Source: Chaenocephalus aceratus (taxonomy: Eukaryota > Chordata > Actinopteri > Perciformes > Channichthyidae). Taken from it: a stretch of 64,000 nucleotides of DNA. Where the stretch lies: NCBI GenBank assembly GCA_023974075.1, contig CM043796.1:24296927-24360926 (forward strand). The letters are read 5' to 3'. The position numbers were made by a program, and so were the translations under genes. The notes beneath the pieces are model-generated. The model did not search any database. It worked only from the letters and a program-made list of their open reading frames with translations, and was not told the DNA's origin. Positions 1 through 12,877 of the stretch are shown piece by piece (position 1 is the stretch's first letter; every line of letters starts with the position of its first letter).

Positions 1-2286
1 TGTCTGGGCAACGTGTCGGAGATCTTCTCCTTCGACAGCTGCCCCTTCTCCCAGTGCTCCTTCGATAAAGTCTTCCAGCCCAATGTCAGCGGCAGCTTCA
101 TGGTGAGAGAGGCTGGAGGGAGAAGATGACACTGAGCTGTCATCTTTTTTCCTCTTTGACATCTTTTGAAACACAGACAGCCAATATTATAAACATAGCC
201 ATAATAACCACATTGCACACAAAAAAGATATAGGACCTTTCATATGGGTCAGCAAATTTTTTTTGTACTTTTTTTGCTATTTTTATAATAAAAAACTAAA
301 GGAAATTCATTGTAGGTCTATAAAAACAATATTTGGCAATAAACCGGATTCTGATTTTGATAACCATAAATCAGTAAATTAAGCAACACCATCATAGAAA
401 AATATTTTATTAAAGCGGAAATACACTCAGGTAAATGTATTTGCAAATAATAAAATAAAATTGAAAAAACAAACTACAGTAATACTACTAAATAAACTGT
501 TGTGTATGAAATAACAAATATACAACAATACGCAAGTGGAGTACAGGCCTCTCGAATGACATAAGCATAACCAGCCTTGCGATTGTATTTGAATTACTGT
601 AACTCAATAGCAGTATTGATCAAAATAATTGCATGACATTTTCATAGAAGAACAAGTACAATGCCTCAATGTTCTAATAAGAACCTATTATGCACCATTA
701 TTTCTCTCCTAGGTACAAATGTTTCCTATGTACTATGTGTTGCCCCAGTTTGATTGTTGTATTTTTCTCTCTGTGCACCAGGCCTTCTCTGCTTTCTACT
801 ACGTTCACCTCTCGCTGCAGCGTACCACCGGCGTCACCGCACAAACTCCTTCACAACTGGAGAACGCGGCGGAAACCCAGTGCGGCATGACTTTCAATCA
901 AGTAATGGTCCTTTCTACTTATGTTCAATTCATTTGTTCATAATATATATGTTTTGTCTTGGTATGTATTAGTTCATGTGTGGTTATAGCCAATACCTAA
1001 AAAACTATTACGACTTCAATCAGCTTGATGTGTAGGCTACTTTATTTTCAGTGCTAATTAGCAATAGGAGCATGCTCACGCCTAAAGTGAGCATTAGTGT
1101 TTGAGCATCTGTTTAGCATGCTCCAAGTAGCACTTATCTCAAAGCACCACTGTGCAAAGCCTAACGAGCTGTGAGCATGGCCGTACACTCTGCTTTAAAT
1201 ACATTCACTATAGTTAACATCTAAAAAATCGAGCTAAAACGTTATGTGCTCATTTATTACTGTATGCTCAAAGACCTGTCATGGTTGCGGTGATTCACAA
1301 TTTTGGGAAAATCTATATCATTGAATGTTTGTTTGTTTCATCTTTAAGTTTATATTAGGTTATAGTTTTTGTATTGTGAACTGTATACTACTTTCTGGTA
1401 TTGTATTATTATGTTATCCCCTGTACATGATTACATTTAAACTAATTTATCATAAAGTAAGCTATCTTTTTATAAGCAATGCTTTCGTCCCTCCCGCATT
1501 AACTCACTTTTTACTTTTGTACCTTAATAATAATAATATAATAATAATAATAATAATACATTTTATTTTTAGGCGCCTTTCATGACACCCAAGGACACCG
1601 TACAATTTAAAAATAAAAAATAAAAAAAATAACTAAATTAAAAATAAATAAAATAAAAGCTAATAGGCAACAACAACCTTGACTGTACATATTAATATTG
1701 AATTAGTTGAATAGAAACAAAACCTGGTTTGCTGCTATTTTGACTGTAAGGGGGCTGGAAGGGACAAATGAGTGAGATTCAACTCCACTTTCTAGTTCAT
1801 GTATTTTATTCCACAACTTGCTTTACACTGTTGAATTGCTTTCTTCCAGCTGCTGCTTCTCGACCCGAAGCAAAGGTCTCGTTTGCAGGACAACTGTGCC
1901 AGCTCTGTGTTCGTTAAGACTCTCATGTTCAGAGGATATGGCTTCGATGAGATGTCATTCCCGCGTGTAACCTTCCAGAAGAAAGTGAGAACTTAATCAC
2001 TATTGATCACAGATATATCTCATTTGTCTATTATCTACTAACTGGCAGTAATCACTTGCTGATCCTCCAGGCAGGGGACACCTCGGTGGGCTGGGCTCTG
2101 GGCTACATGCTGAGTCTGAGCAGTTTACTGCCGGCAGAGACAGTGGGGCTGAGGAAGGCCCTGACTCCAGGAGCGTGGGCCACCCTCATCTTCCTCTCCG
2201 TCCTCCTGCTCGTGGGGGTCCTGGTCTTCATCCTACTCCGTTCTGTTAATGGGAAGAAGAAAGGAGGAAGTGATGGCACCATCTAG
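1..2286 (+). CDS. entpd2: ENTPD2-like ectonucleoside triphosphate diphosphohydrolase, 3' exons (partial)
   Basis: Membrane ecto-enzyme of the GDA1/CD39 family that hydrolyses extracellular nucleoside tri- and diphosphates. The gene enters from the left edge. Four exons join in phase 0: 1-102, 782-901, 1850-1984 and 2071-2286 (stop TAG 2284-2286), each with AG/GT borders. The protein shows Cys-rich C-terminal ectodomain sequence (SFDSCPFSQCSF), AFSAFYYV, DNCASSVFVK, and the last apyrase-conserved region GDTSVGWALGYML. A single transmembrane helix (WATLIFLSVLLLVGVLVFILL) follows, then a basic tail KKKGG ending in TI. The motif GLRK before the helix and the terminal TI resemble ENTPD2 more than ENTPD8, from family memory; ENTPD8 is the alternative. 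Human ENTPD2 lies close to PHPT1 and MAMDC4, which supports the call. The catalytic N-terminal regions are outside the window. Introns hold AT-rich sequence and a (TAA)n tract with LINE-tail-like sequence near 1525-1625. Confidence 0.82.
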
Positions 2287-4792
2287 ATACTATAACAACA
2301 AGACAGTAGTAGGTTTTTGTTTATGTTGGCTCTGTACTCCGACATATTGGATCTGAAATGAAACTATGCGGTTTATTTAAGGGTAATCACATTAATAGGT
2401 GGGATCTGTTTCTCATCTCACCCTTAGTCCCCGATTTTAGGTTCATGCAGCAGGACAAAAGGCTTATTTCACAAGATGTCTTTTCAATGTTGTTCTTGAA
2501 AGAGTCCTAAGGAAGGTCAAATACTGTTTTTAAATCACATAATTGTTTGTATTTGTGCCCCATCATCCACATCCTGTAAAGGGCAGGAGACTGCATGGCT
2601 GTGTATATCCAGTAGTGGATATCAATTATTATGAATTATTGATTTTTTTTTTAACAACTACAACTCCTTTAACTTCACAATCTTTCCTTTCACATGTTAT
2701 TTCCTGGAGTATAAAGCAAACACAAGGAAAACACATGTCAGGTTTTAAGAATATTGTATAGTATAGCAGAGGCACTGACACTAAGATGAGGTCTGAATGA
2801 CATTTTCTTCTTGAAAATATGAGATTATTTTTCATGTAGAAGTGTGACTAGTCTGAAGCGCTGGTATATTAAAATGTAGCACACTGTGGAGATAACTTCC
2901 AGTTTAATAGTATTAATAAGTATTAAAAGTAGTAACACTATTTAATTATTTTTTAATATGTATTGAAATATGTATTTTTTTAAGGTGGCAGTTTTAATTC
3001 ACATTTTATTTAGCGCAAGTCAAGAGCATGCTTTTGCACATTACACATATGTGTTGACTTAGACACGTTTTAGTTTCATAAACCTTGTGTCATTTGGAGG
3101 AAGTAGATAACTGATAGAAAAGAGCTCTTCAATCTAAAACATTTTTTCTTTATGTCTACTGTATAATAAAAGGAAACCAGTAGTTGATGCTGATACAGTT
3201 TGGATTAAACTAGAATACAACAATCCTGCTTGAAATACAGAAAGGCATTAAGGTACTGAGCAACACTTACATCTATCTGCCGAAAAAAGACCTTATGCTT
3301 ATATTTATTTGTTTTATACAGTAGTCAAGAATTTTGCTTCAAGCTATATGAGTTTACCTGAAGGGCCTTATTATGCTTGTTGGGGTTTTCCCTTTCCTGT
3401 AATGTGTTGTATAGTATTCGCGATTGGACTCATTTGTTTACTTCCGTAACATAGCAACATCACAATGTAACACTCCCGCTTCTATTGGTTTAACACTCCA
3501 ACACATTGTTGTGATAGGCTAAAGGCGGGACAGCTCTAAGCAGCTAACCAATCAGAACAGACTGGGCTCTGGTTTCAGACAGAGGGTGTAAAGAGGTTCG
3601 GCAGCACAATGAGCATAATAGGGCCCCTTTAAGGTATGAATTAGTTCAGTTTCAGTTTTCTGCACCATAACACTAATATTTGAGTGCTGCCTTATTGAAT
3701 TGGATGTAAGATACTTGTTTTGCTTTTAGCGTGTCCACCTCTAGTGAATTATAGGCTAAGGTAAAATTATTTAAATGTCCCAAAAAAAACACTGTAAATA
3801 AGTGTATGATGGAACATTGAAACATGCCAATATGTAAGGTGTGCCTGCATAAAGGCCAAAGGGAACTCTTGGCATGTAGATGAATTATGAATATGAGACT
3901 TTCCCAAATCTTTTCAGATCCTGCATGTTTATTTAGTTTGTACCCCCATATTGTAGCATCTTCAAATTATTCTTGTGGCATATTGAGTTTTTACTGATGG
4001 AAACATTTACTCCTCGGGAACATATTTGCAGTTGGGGTGATGTGGCTTTTAGCATATTTATGTTTGATGAATCAACTGTGAAAAAGATTTAAATAACGCT
4101 ATGTTAATATTAATATAATATTAATATTATCGCATTGTGAGTTTTTAATTATTATGGCATTATTGGTCTCTGTTTGGTCACATTGTATGTTTTATATTTG
4201 TTTTACTCGAGATAACAAAATACATATATATTTTTCCTTTGTACAACTTGTCTACTGTATTTGATTCTATCGTTCCTGTCTGCTTTGGACTACAACTACC
4301 AGAATGCATTGCTTTATCAGGAGTGCGGCCAGTTGGATAATTTCCGGTAAGGTCGTAATGCAGTCAAAATAAAAGCGGGGAGTTTTGCATACATATAATT
4401 TGTAATATATTGTGCTTTTGAATGAACTTATCAAAATCAAATATCAGCAATCGGAGTCACCATTATAATTATATAATTATAATATGTAACCAATGGGACG
4501 GACATTTCAATAAATTAGTCTTAGTATTCAGTACTTGCTTGTGGCTTTTATTTTGAAAGCGCTGTAACCGGAAGTATTGATGTTGATTGTAGACTAGAGC
4601 AGCGCTGGACTAAAGTAATCGTGTTCAGTTCTATTGAGTTGAAGCTGGTCCATTTTCATTTTAAACAAGAACATTTAAACGTGCTTCGAAGGTGTCCAGC
4701 TCCCTGTATATATTGACACGGAGTTTGTTCAAAAAATACCATCGTTGTGTCTGTTTGTCAGTCTGCTAGTGAGCTCTCTGAGCAATCAGGAG
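2287..4792. other. Intergenic region between entpd2 and phpt1
   Basis: No coding exon is recognised. The region is AT-rich and contains one TTAA-type MITE (3361-3630, listed separately). The last about 450 bp before the phpt1 start become less AT-rich and probably contain its promoter and 5' untranslated sequence; no clear TATA box decides a start site. Confidence 0.5.
3361..3630. mobile_element. TTAA-type MITE, about 270 bp
   Basis: The left end reads AAGGGCCTTATTATGC and the right end GCATAATAGGGCCCCTT, which are inverted copies. The right flank contains TTAA; the left flank has TGAA, a likely decayed copy. No coding capacity. Related internal sequence (CAATCA boxes, TTTCAGACAGAGGG) recurs at about 37850-38210, and a related left end (TTAA then GGTCACCTATTATGC) occurs near 16182, so at least three members of the family are in the window. 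TTAA duplications are known for piggyBac and Kolobok superfamilies; I cannot separate these here. Confidence 0.7.
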
Positions 4793-6986
4793 ATGTGCTC
4801 TCAGACGAAAGCTGCAGCCCTGATGGCTAACATCCCGCGGGCAGACATCGACCCCTCCGGAGTGTTTAAGTACGTCCTGATAAGAGTTCACAGCAGAGAG
4901 GAGGGGGACGACTCGGAGATAGATATAGTCCGAGGATACGGCTGGGCTGAGTTCCATGGTGAGTCAGGGGCAATAAAAACAGAGAAAGCTAACGGTTAGC
5001 TACCTGGGTTGCACCACAACACATGTGACAGGTGCTAGTTCAACCCAAGGGTGACAGACATGGGCTTTATCAGGCTACATCACAGTGGAAGTACAACTTA
5101 AAATAATGTACAATACACAAGTGGTTAAGACCTAGGGCATCCCTTTTATTTAGCATTCCTATTGTTCTAAAGTTACAAAATATGACCCATTTTATTACTT
5201 GCTCTTTTTTCTGTTACATCCTCATTTGTTTTGGCATTCAGATGTCTTATTTTATGAAAATGTGTATGTTTTCTTATATTTACTGTATAGTAGTGCAGAA
5301 AAAAAACCTTTATTTTCAAAGAAGATATATTTTGGTATTATTTTATTTTGTCAAATTCTAAGTTATTATTATAAGTGTATTTGTTTATGACTCTTTGAGA
5401 AATTCAGATTTTAAAATGATCATTTGTCTGTGCTCTTTCCGTTCTCTTGACCAAGCAAGTACATATTACACTTTGTTGATTAAATCGCAATGTTTGTCCA
5501 CAATAATCGCAATATGACTTTTTCACCAAATTGTGCAGCCCTAGTGGAAAGTAAAAACGTCCCCAAATCAATAAAGTAACTCAACAACTATTATAATTGA
5601 TCAATGTATTAGTTTCACCTAACTAAAGCTAATGCAGTACAATACAACCGTTTACAAGAAATGCTTATCCCTCATCAAGGTTATCATGTTCAGTGTGTGT
5701 TGAAACTGTAAAGAGGTGTTAATTAATTTTTGTGGTCATTTTGGAGCATTTGAAAATAGTAGTTTCAAGTTTTTCCTTGCAAATGTAAATGTGACTTAAG
5801 ATATTATCGCAATAATAATCAAAACATGCTTAGATCTCTTTACCTTCAATTTGTTAAAGACAACTTTTCCATGACAATCGTGTGAGGGTATTGATGATTA
5901 CCCCAATAATGGGAGATACCATCATAGACATATTGTGTGGTTTATTTTTTTCTCCACAATATAATCGAATATCATTCCATCCCTATTCCGTAAATTGCAG
6001 TTATTGTATTGTTTTATACTGATTCCAAATCTACAGTCTATCTCTATCATATCCTATGTTTGGACAGATGGAACACTGCTTGCTTCATTCACAAGTTACA
6101 ACCACATTTGTTCAAGCCAAACCTCCGAATCACAGCTGTATTATATATTGATGTAGGGCTGCTCGATTATGGCAAAAAATCATAATCTCGATTATTTGGG
6201 TCAATAATTGATATCACGATTATTAAAAACGATTATCCATTTACTTTGAAAACATCAATTTATGGAGAGAAAAAATGTGAACAGTATGTTTTGAACAGTT
6301 GATTACCCTGAACGTTAAGTATATATTATATATATATAAAGTATAATTCAACTGAAAAAAATTATTATAAAAATAAATTATTAAATTATTTAAAAAAAAA
6401 AAGTAATGATAAAAAAAGTATCGTTTTATTTCAATTACGTTGTTTTCGTAATCGTTGCAAGCCATAATTGTAAGTTGCGATTAAAATACGATTAATTGAG
6501 CAGCCCAGTATTGATGTACATTATTCCATTTTTTCACTGTTCTACATTAATAATTTAAATATAATTCTAAAGTGCAGTGTTTATATGCCCATCACATGCC
6601 TTTTTTCTTGCAGCTGATATCTATGATAAAGTTTCTGAGGAGCTGAGAAGGGCGGCCACCTGGACTGTGAGTGTTAGCGGAGGAGGGAGGATCCAACATG
6701 ACCCCAGGACAAGAAGATCCACGTCTATGGATACTACTCATAGTAGTGAGAGAATTCCTGCCTTATAAAAACTGCAAGTTATGTAGACAAAAACAGTGTA
6801 AAACGTGCAAAACAAACTAAATCATTACAAGCTTTTACTACATTTCTCTATGCTTTTTTACTTTAATGGTACATCGGTATATTTTGTTTTAGGGATTTGG
6901 AAGAGCGAACCATGCAGTAACCACTGAGCAACTGAAGGCTCAGTATCTGGACTATGAGGTGACCTGGGGACAATGAAGGATACTGA
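4793..6986 (+). CDS. phpt1: 14 kDa phosphohistidine phosphatase (PHPT1), with apparent frameshifts
   Basis: Small cytosolic phosphatase that removes phosphate from protein histidines. Three exons: 4793-4958 (Met at 4793 or in-frame Met at 4823; the latter gives [19 protein letters not shown], closer to family N-termini), 6614 to about 6748, and 6893-6986. Exon 1 to 2 joins as [19 protein letters not shown], which includes the family's catalytic histidine (EFHADIYDK). GGGRIQH and, in exon 3, [17 protein letters not shown] and DYEVTW are also family sequence. Oddities: within exon 2 the family reading moves between frames (GGHLDCEC and [10 protein letters not shown] lie in frame +1 relative to EELRR and GGGRIQH), and near the end one extra G after ACCTG brings a stop (6974-6976) before the expected DNEGY ending (stop 6984-6986). 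The exon 2 donor is unclear. Assembly errors or a decayed gene are both possible. Human PHPT1 adjoins MAMDC4, as here. Confidence 0.85.
6154..6508. mobile_element. hAT-type MITE, copy 1 (phpt1 intron 1)
   Basis: Terminal sequence TAGGGCTGCTCGATTA is repeated inverted at the right end (TAATTGAGCAGCCC, last two bases decayed). An 8-bp target duplication TATTGATG lies at 6146-6153 and 6509-6516. The body is AT-rich with an internal A tract and has no coding capacity. It is the inverted counterpart of the copy at 60257-60583. Confidence 0.88.
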
Positions 6987-8829
6987 ACTCAGATCAGCGT
7001 CTGTTGGACGCCCTTTCTCCTGGACAGTACGCACTCATCTGTAACCCCTGGAGCTTTTTGATAACCCAAGACTAAGACTGACGTACAGCTACAAGTCCTA
7101 TTCAAAAGACAGCCGGTTTTGGACTTATCTTAAGTAACAATATGTCTTTAAAAAAAGAATCATGATCGTAATTATAATCAGTACCATGGAACATCATCTG
7201 GAAATCATAAAATAAATAACACTCATTGACTTGTTTTTAGAGTCACATTGGAACTAATTGCTAAGATATGTTTGTGATATTTCATAATGTTTTATGAAAT
7301 GTACTTTAAGTCGGTGCATACTTCGTCTGTTGCAGACTTGTATTCCTCTGGTCCACTGACAGGAATGTGAACTGCTGATGAATGTTATGCATTCTGTAGC
7401 GACAGCAGGAAACAAACCAAGTCGCTGAGAGGCTGAGGCCGGGCCTGTTTGCGGTTGTATGATACGCTAAAAAATACTCGCTGAGATCTGAAGCTCTGTT
7501 TCGTAGTATGGTAGTTTAATGAAACAACTCGGTGATCAGACGATACATTGTTATAATCCAAGCAATTGTAATCTTGCGGTCAACAAAAAAATACAACGGC
7601 CCCGTGTCACCCTCTCTTCCACACACCCACACCTCACACAGGTGAACAGGATTATGATGAGTGCCACCCATACCCATGTGACCCAAGCCAACCAATCAAT
7701 ATTGATCATGGCTCCTACACATTCATTTTAGTTTGTTGGTGTTTTACGGCTAACACAACAAGATGGAATTACAACATTGTACTATTGTGTAGGAAAAATG
7801 TATTTAAGGAACGGGTATGTCAATTTTGAAAAAGAAATCTCAGAATTAGTCAGATATTAAATTGGTACATTTACAAGACAACACCTTTTAGATATTGGCA
7901 TAATAAAACAAACTGAATGCTAAAAGTTCATTTTAAGCTAGCATCAGCACAAAGAATGGAAGCGGGGAGAACCGTCCCATCAAAAGTGAAACATGCCGTC
8001 AAGCAACCTAATAAATATAAACATTTGCTAGTGTGCTGGTTTCAGCAATGATGCATTCATGGTAACGGCTCCATTCTTCAACACCACTGGAGGGGACTGT
8101 TTAGATACTGCACACTCAATTTGCACGAGATGTTTGTTCAATCACAATATCAAATTTCACACCTGAATGTGTCAAATATGCAAGATGCCATTGTAAATCC
8201 TAACAGCTGTGGAGTGTGGGTGGGTTTTTCACATTTTTGCAGCAATGCTTGCAGTTTATTTTCGTTTCTAATCTTTACGCTGATTGTGGCTTAACATATT
8301 CTTCGTGTTTACAGATGACCTTGAACATGTTGATTTTGTCTTCATAATGGAATACGGATAATTTTTCTAAGTTAGTTTTCTGTGAATTTATGGCAGGTGG
8401 GTAATTTATGCGACTGTATCCACCTGTATAACATAGTTAATAAAAAAAAAGGAACTTACAAAACTAGATATAGCAAGAAACAAATGGCTCCTATAAAAGT
8501 TCCATTAGACAACGCACTTGTGAGACTCAGTGATCTCCTAATGGAGGTAAATCAAGGTGAACAGAAGGATAATATAGCTGTAAATGTGTTTATATAGAAT
8601 ACAACTGTGTCTACTTCAGTTATTGTGCAATATACGGATGTGTATACTGTGGAACTCTGCTGGTTGGGGGAAATTGTTTTATGATGTTTGGTTTGCAGTT
8701 GCATGCTGGGAGAATTTAAAGTTCAGGTGTTATCTCTTGGAATACGAGAAGAGGTCAGAGTGAACTCCCAAAGACTCCTGGCTGCGTTCAGACCTCCAGA
8801 CTGGTCAGGTGAAGAGAAGGGAAAAGAAG
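6987..8829. other. Intergenic region between phpt1 and mamdc4
   Basis: Holds the phpt1 3' untranslated region (possible poly(A) signal AATAAA near 7212) and presumably the mamdc4 promoter and 5' untranslated sequence (8690-8829). No other exon, repeat with clear ends, or RNA gene is seen. Confidence 0.45.
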
Positions 8830-11800
8830 ATGTTCCTCTGGAGGAGCCCGGCCCTCGTCCTGCTGCTGACTCTGCAGATTGGTAAGAACACATTCACACA
8901 GTTCACACTAAGTTTAAGTAACACTTCATGTAGACTTAAAGGAGCTGCTGGTGGCTGGGTCTATCTTAGCTTTTGGTTTGAGAGAGAAGTATGGTGTACA
9001 TGAGTACTAATGTTAAAACGCTTAGAACACGCCCTAAAAAGGCGACAAACCTAAATTATATTTAAACTTCTAAAGCTAATGAAACTAAACCACCGAATCT
9101 AATTCATTCAAAAGTCAAGAATGAACTTGTGAATGAACAATGATCAATACACAAAATCTGATGAGGATACAAATGTATGCCACATCCAAAATCTTAAATA
9201 AAATGATAAATAAATATAATTTTTCCACTTTCACTGTTTTACTTTTTTAAATATACAGTCCTGGTTATCGGTACCAAATGTTAACTCATTTTCAGAATTT
9301 CTATCCCTTTTTTACGGGATAAAAATAAATAAAACACAAACATAATATTTGTTGTGTACTAAATGCTAGAGTCCAGGATATATCTGATCAGCATACATTT
9401 TTTGATGCTTTTTTATTTTTTTGTAAACAAAACAAGAAAATACATATTTGCCCAATAAGGCAAATAATTGTAAAATATTGAAAAATAAATAAGTAAAAAG
9501 TACAATTGTGATTCCAGGACCCTAAATGTAAAGCCTGATATCTATAATGGCCGTGGGATAAGAAAGTGATACAAGTAATGAGTTTCAATGACAATTTTGA
9601 CAGGAGTGAGTGTATGTATTTGAGCAATAAAATGTATTAAAAAGATATTATAGGACCTTAGAACATTTTGAAAAAAATCCTCACACCCCTTAGTGCTGAC
9701 GCCCTCAATCTGTTGTCTTTAGTCCCTCGTGTAGTGACTATTTTTACCACGTTAAAATTCATAAATCTTCTGAATTTCTTTGCATTCTTACAATAAATTG
9801 ACAAATATCAATATATATGTATCAATATACTGTATAACCATATCAAAAATAAATAGCCCCAATCGTAGTTTTTATGCAAAATACAAAAACTAATATATTA
9901 CCAAAAACAAATGATATTAAATTAATTAAAACAAGTAAATAATTAATAAAGACTTAGATTATAGAATAATTGAGAACAACATCATTCATTAACTATAAAT
10001 ATATATATAATTACAATTATATTAATTCTCAACATTAACCTTTTATTCTTATTAAAACGAAACATCAAACAATATAAATACCGGTACATTAAAAAAAAGT
10101 ATATTTTTATTTGATCAGTGTCAACACAAACTCTGCTTTTAGCTCTGTATTCGACAACTGGAAATGACCTCATGATGAAACGTGAACCCTTGGGTGTTAA
10201 TCAGAGACCTTTGGATGGACGGATGTCATTTTGCTGCTGCGAACTTTCTCTCTGTCCTTTGAGCCTGTCACCTTAGTGTCGCCTTAGTGTCACCTTAGTG
10301 TCGCTTTGACAGTTATGAGGCCTGATAACGGAGTTTGGGGTTGAATCCTGCGCAAGATGTTTTCAATCTCAATCTTTATTTATTTATATACCACATGTAA
10401 AGCAACCTTCAGTTGACCAAAGTGATGTACAGGAAATAACTACAATATTAAATAACACCATTTTTCTAATTTTCTAAATAACCTACTGTACTTTTCTCAT
10501 GCTCATAAATTCTGTTGGGTCTGATGGTTGATTTAATGAAGTCCACAGAACAAATCTCCACTCCCTAACTGGCTTGTTCTGGAGCTTTATACCTTATCAC
10601 TCTATCTTGATCAGCTTGTGATGTTGGCCAATTGGTATGTTTTTTATTGTGGTTTCAATACAGAGATAAGCCTTGAACTTAAAGATATGTTTTTAGTTCT
10701 AAAGTCCATAAGGTTGCAGGAGTAAAAAATAAATAGAAGACTGTGTTATACGATCAAAGGCTTTAAAGAGAAGTGGACGTTGAGTAAAGATTGTATTTGT
10801 CCTCCCAGACCATCTGTTATTACAACAGTCTACTTTAATGTATATATCTATTCTCACACACTAAAAGGACACCACTATTCAGAAAAAAAACTACTTTATT
10901 TATATTTTATGTCATTACACAGTGAATTGCTTTGTGGCTGATCCATGTGTGACTCCTGAGGTGAGATGTGACTTTGTGTGCAACTGTGACGGCTGCAGCG
11001 ATGAACAAGACTGTGGTAAGCTAATACATATATTCTGCTCTGAGCTCAATCCACAGATGTTTATTTTAACATATTCTCCTCTTTGCTTGTCGAGAGTATC
11101 TTCAGGGGCCTGATCTCATACATTTATGTGAATTTAATGCACTTATTTAATCTGAGAATTGCTGAAATAAATTACAAACATCTTCTGTCAATTACAAAAC
11201 ATTTAAACCTACCTCTCCAGGCTACAGTGGAACCGCGTTTGGGTGTGACTTTGAAGAAGCGGGGATGTGTGGATGGACTGACGAGTCCTTGAAAGCATCA
11301 GTGTACAGCTGGGAGAGACGTCAGAGAGGGGAGGGGGAGCTGCCTGTCAGCGGGCCGTCCTCTGACTACACCACCGGGACAGCTACGGGTAAAGTTAAAT
11401 ACTACATGTTGTATATGATCAGACTTGCTCCCACTTTGCCTGTTTTTAAATCTCGTTTAAAGACCTACTTGTTCTCCCGTGCTTTTACAGACCACGTATA
11501 TTTAGTTGTGTTTTTAAATGTTTTTACATCATGTATGAGGGTTTTCAGTCTGTGGCTATAAGTATGGTTTTATTGTCTCATGCTTTTACATTAGTTTATT
11601 TTTGTCTAAAAGTCTTTATGCTGCTTTTTTATATATGTATTGATGTACAGTCAACTCTGTTGTTTTTAAATGTGCTATATAAATAAAGTTGGATTTGATT
11701 GTATACAGTATACACCCCTCTCTGCCCTGTGACAACAATATCTTCCCAGCACTTCAATTTACATCAGCCATTTTTGGTTATAACATAACAAAATAGAGCT

Positions 11801-12877
11801 GAGGTAAATGTATGATGTCTGATTATTATTATTATATTATTATTAAAACAGTGCCCTGTACGTTTCATATTCCCACAGGTTGGTTTATGGGAGTGAGTGC
11901 GGTGACGACAGAGTCTCTCAGCCCTGCAGTGTTAATCTCTCCACAGATGAAGCAGTCTTCACAAACATGTCGTCTTCGGCTCAGATACTTCCTGTGGGAC
12001 TCAGGTAACAACTATTAATAACTACGGGTTATACTTTTTAATCTAAAAAGAAATATTATGGGATTTCATATTGATTTGACTCCTTTTACTCACAGCGTTT
12101 GTATGGGTTAGGGTTATTTATCTGCGGAAGCCCATGAGAGGCAAGAAGAAAGAAAACAGTTGATTCATTTATCAAGTCTGATCTTAATGGTTTTCTTCTT
12201 TATTGTAATGAACTAAAAACAAGTGAAGACATGTTTTTGCCAGGATAGGTTTTCTAAAATTAATGTTCTTGGTCCGTTTTGTGGCCGAAATGATAATAAG
12301 AACAACAAATGCTTATCCTGACAAAAACAATAACTCATCTGCAATCACAGAAGAAGAAACATTTAAAATGACATACAATTTAGGAACTCTAGGAAGGATT
12401 CTTTTGGCAAAACTTGTTTTCTTTACCTGTGCAATTTTGATCAGACCACTTTTACTCTCAGGGCTTCCATATTTTGGTTTTACTTTATGTCTTGTAATGT
12501 ATCTAATAACTCTTCATTCGACTGACTCTACGCCCTTGAACTCAGTCTACACAATTCTTTTTTATCAGACTTATTAATTGTTGTGAACACTGAGATTTAA
12601 TTTCCCTAGCAGCTGTCTTACTAATAAAATATTTAACCCATAGGTCACTCAGGTCTGGGCTCTATTCCCTTGTGGGCGTCCATCCTTCACCAGGACTCCC
12701 AGGATGCCGTAGTGTGGCGTCCGGAGGCCACCAGTGTGCATGGCTGGAGGGAGGCGACCATCTTTCTGGGCCGTATTCCCACATCTTTCCAAATCCGTCT
12801 TCACTCGCAGCGCTCCGAGGGGCAAAGAGGAGATGTGTCAGTGGACCAGCTGGAGTTCCTGGACTGTGCTTTGCCCT
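8830..12877 (+). CDS. mamdc4: mamdc4 exons 1-5: signal peptide, LDLa1, MAM1
   Basis: Exons 8830-8881, 10923-11015, 11221-11388, 11879-12004 and 12644-12877, all joining in phase 1. The start ATG at 8830 gives a short hydrophobic leader (MFLWRSPALVLLLTLQIG). Exon 2 is a compact LDL-receptor class A module (CVTPEVRCDFVCNCDGCSDE, then QDCG). Exons 3-5 make MAM1, from FGCDFEEAGMCGW through WFMGVSAV and CRLRLRYFLW to VSVDQLEFLDC. Intron 1 (2 kb) is AT-rich with no recognised element; intron 3 carries a LINE tail. Confidence 0.88.

Noticed and set aside
5460..5960. Further hAT MITE
   Set aside because: Fragments such as GTGCAGCCCTAG and ATCGCAATAATAATC suggest an old copy, but I could not define both ends or a target duplication.
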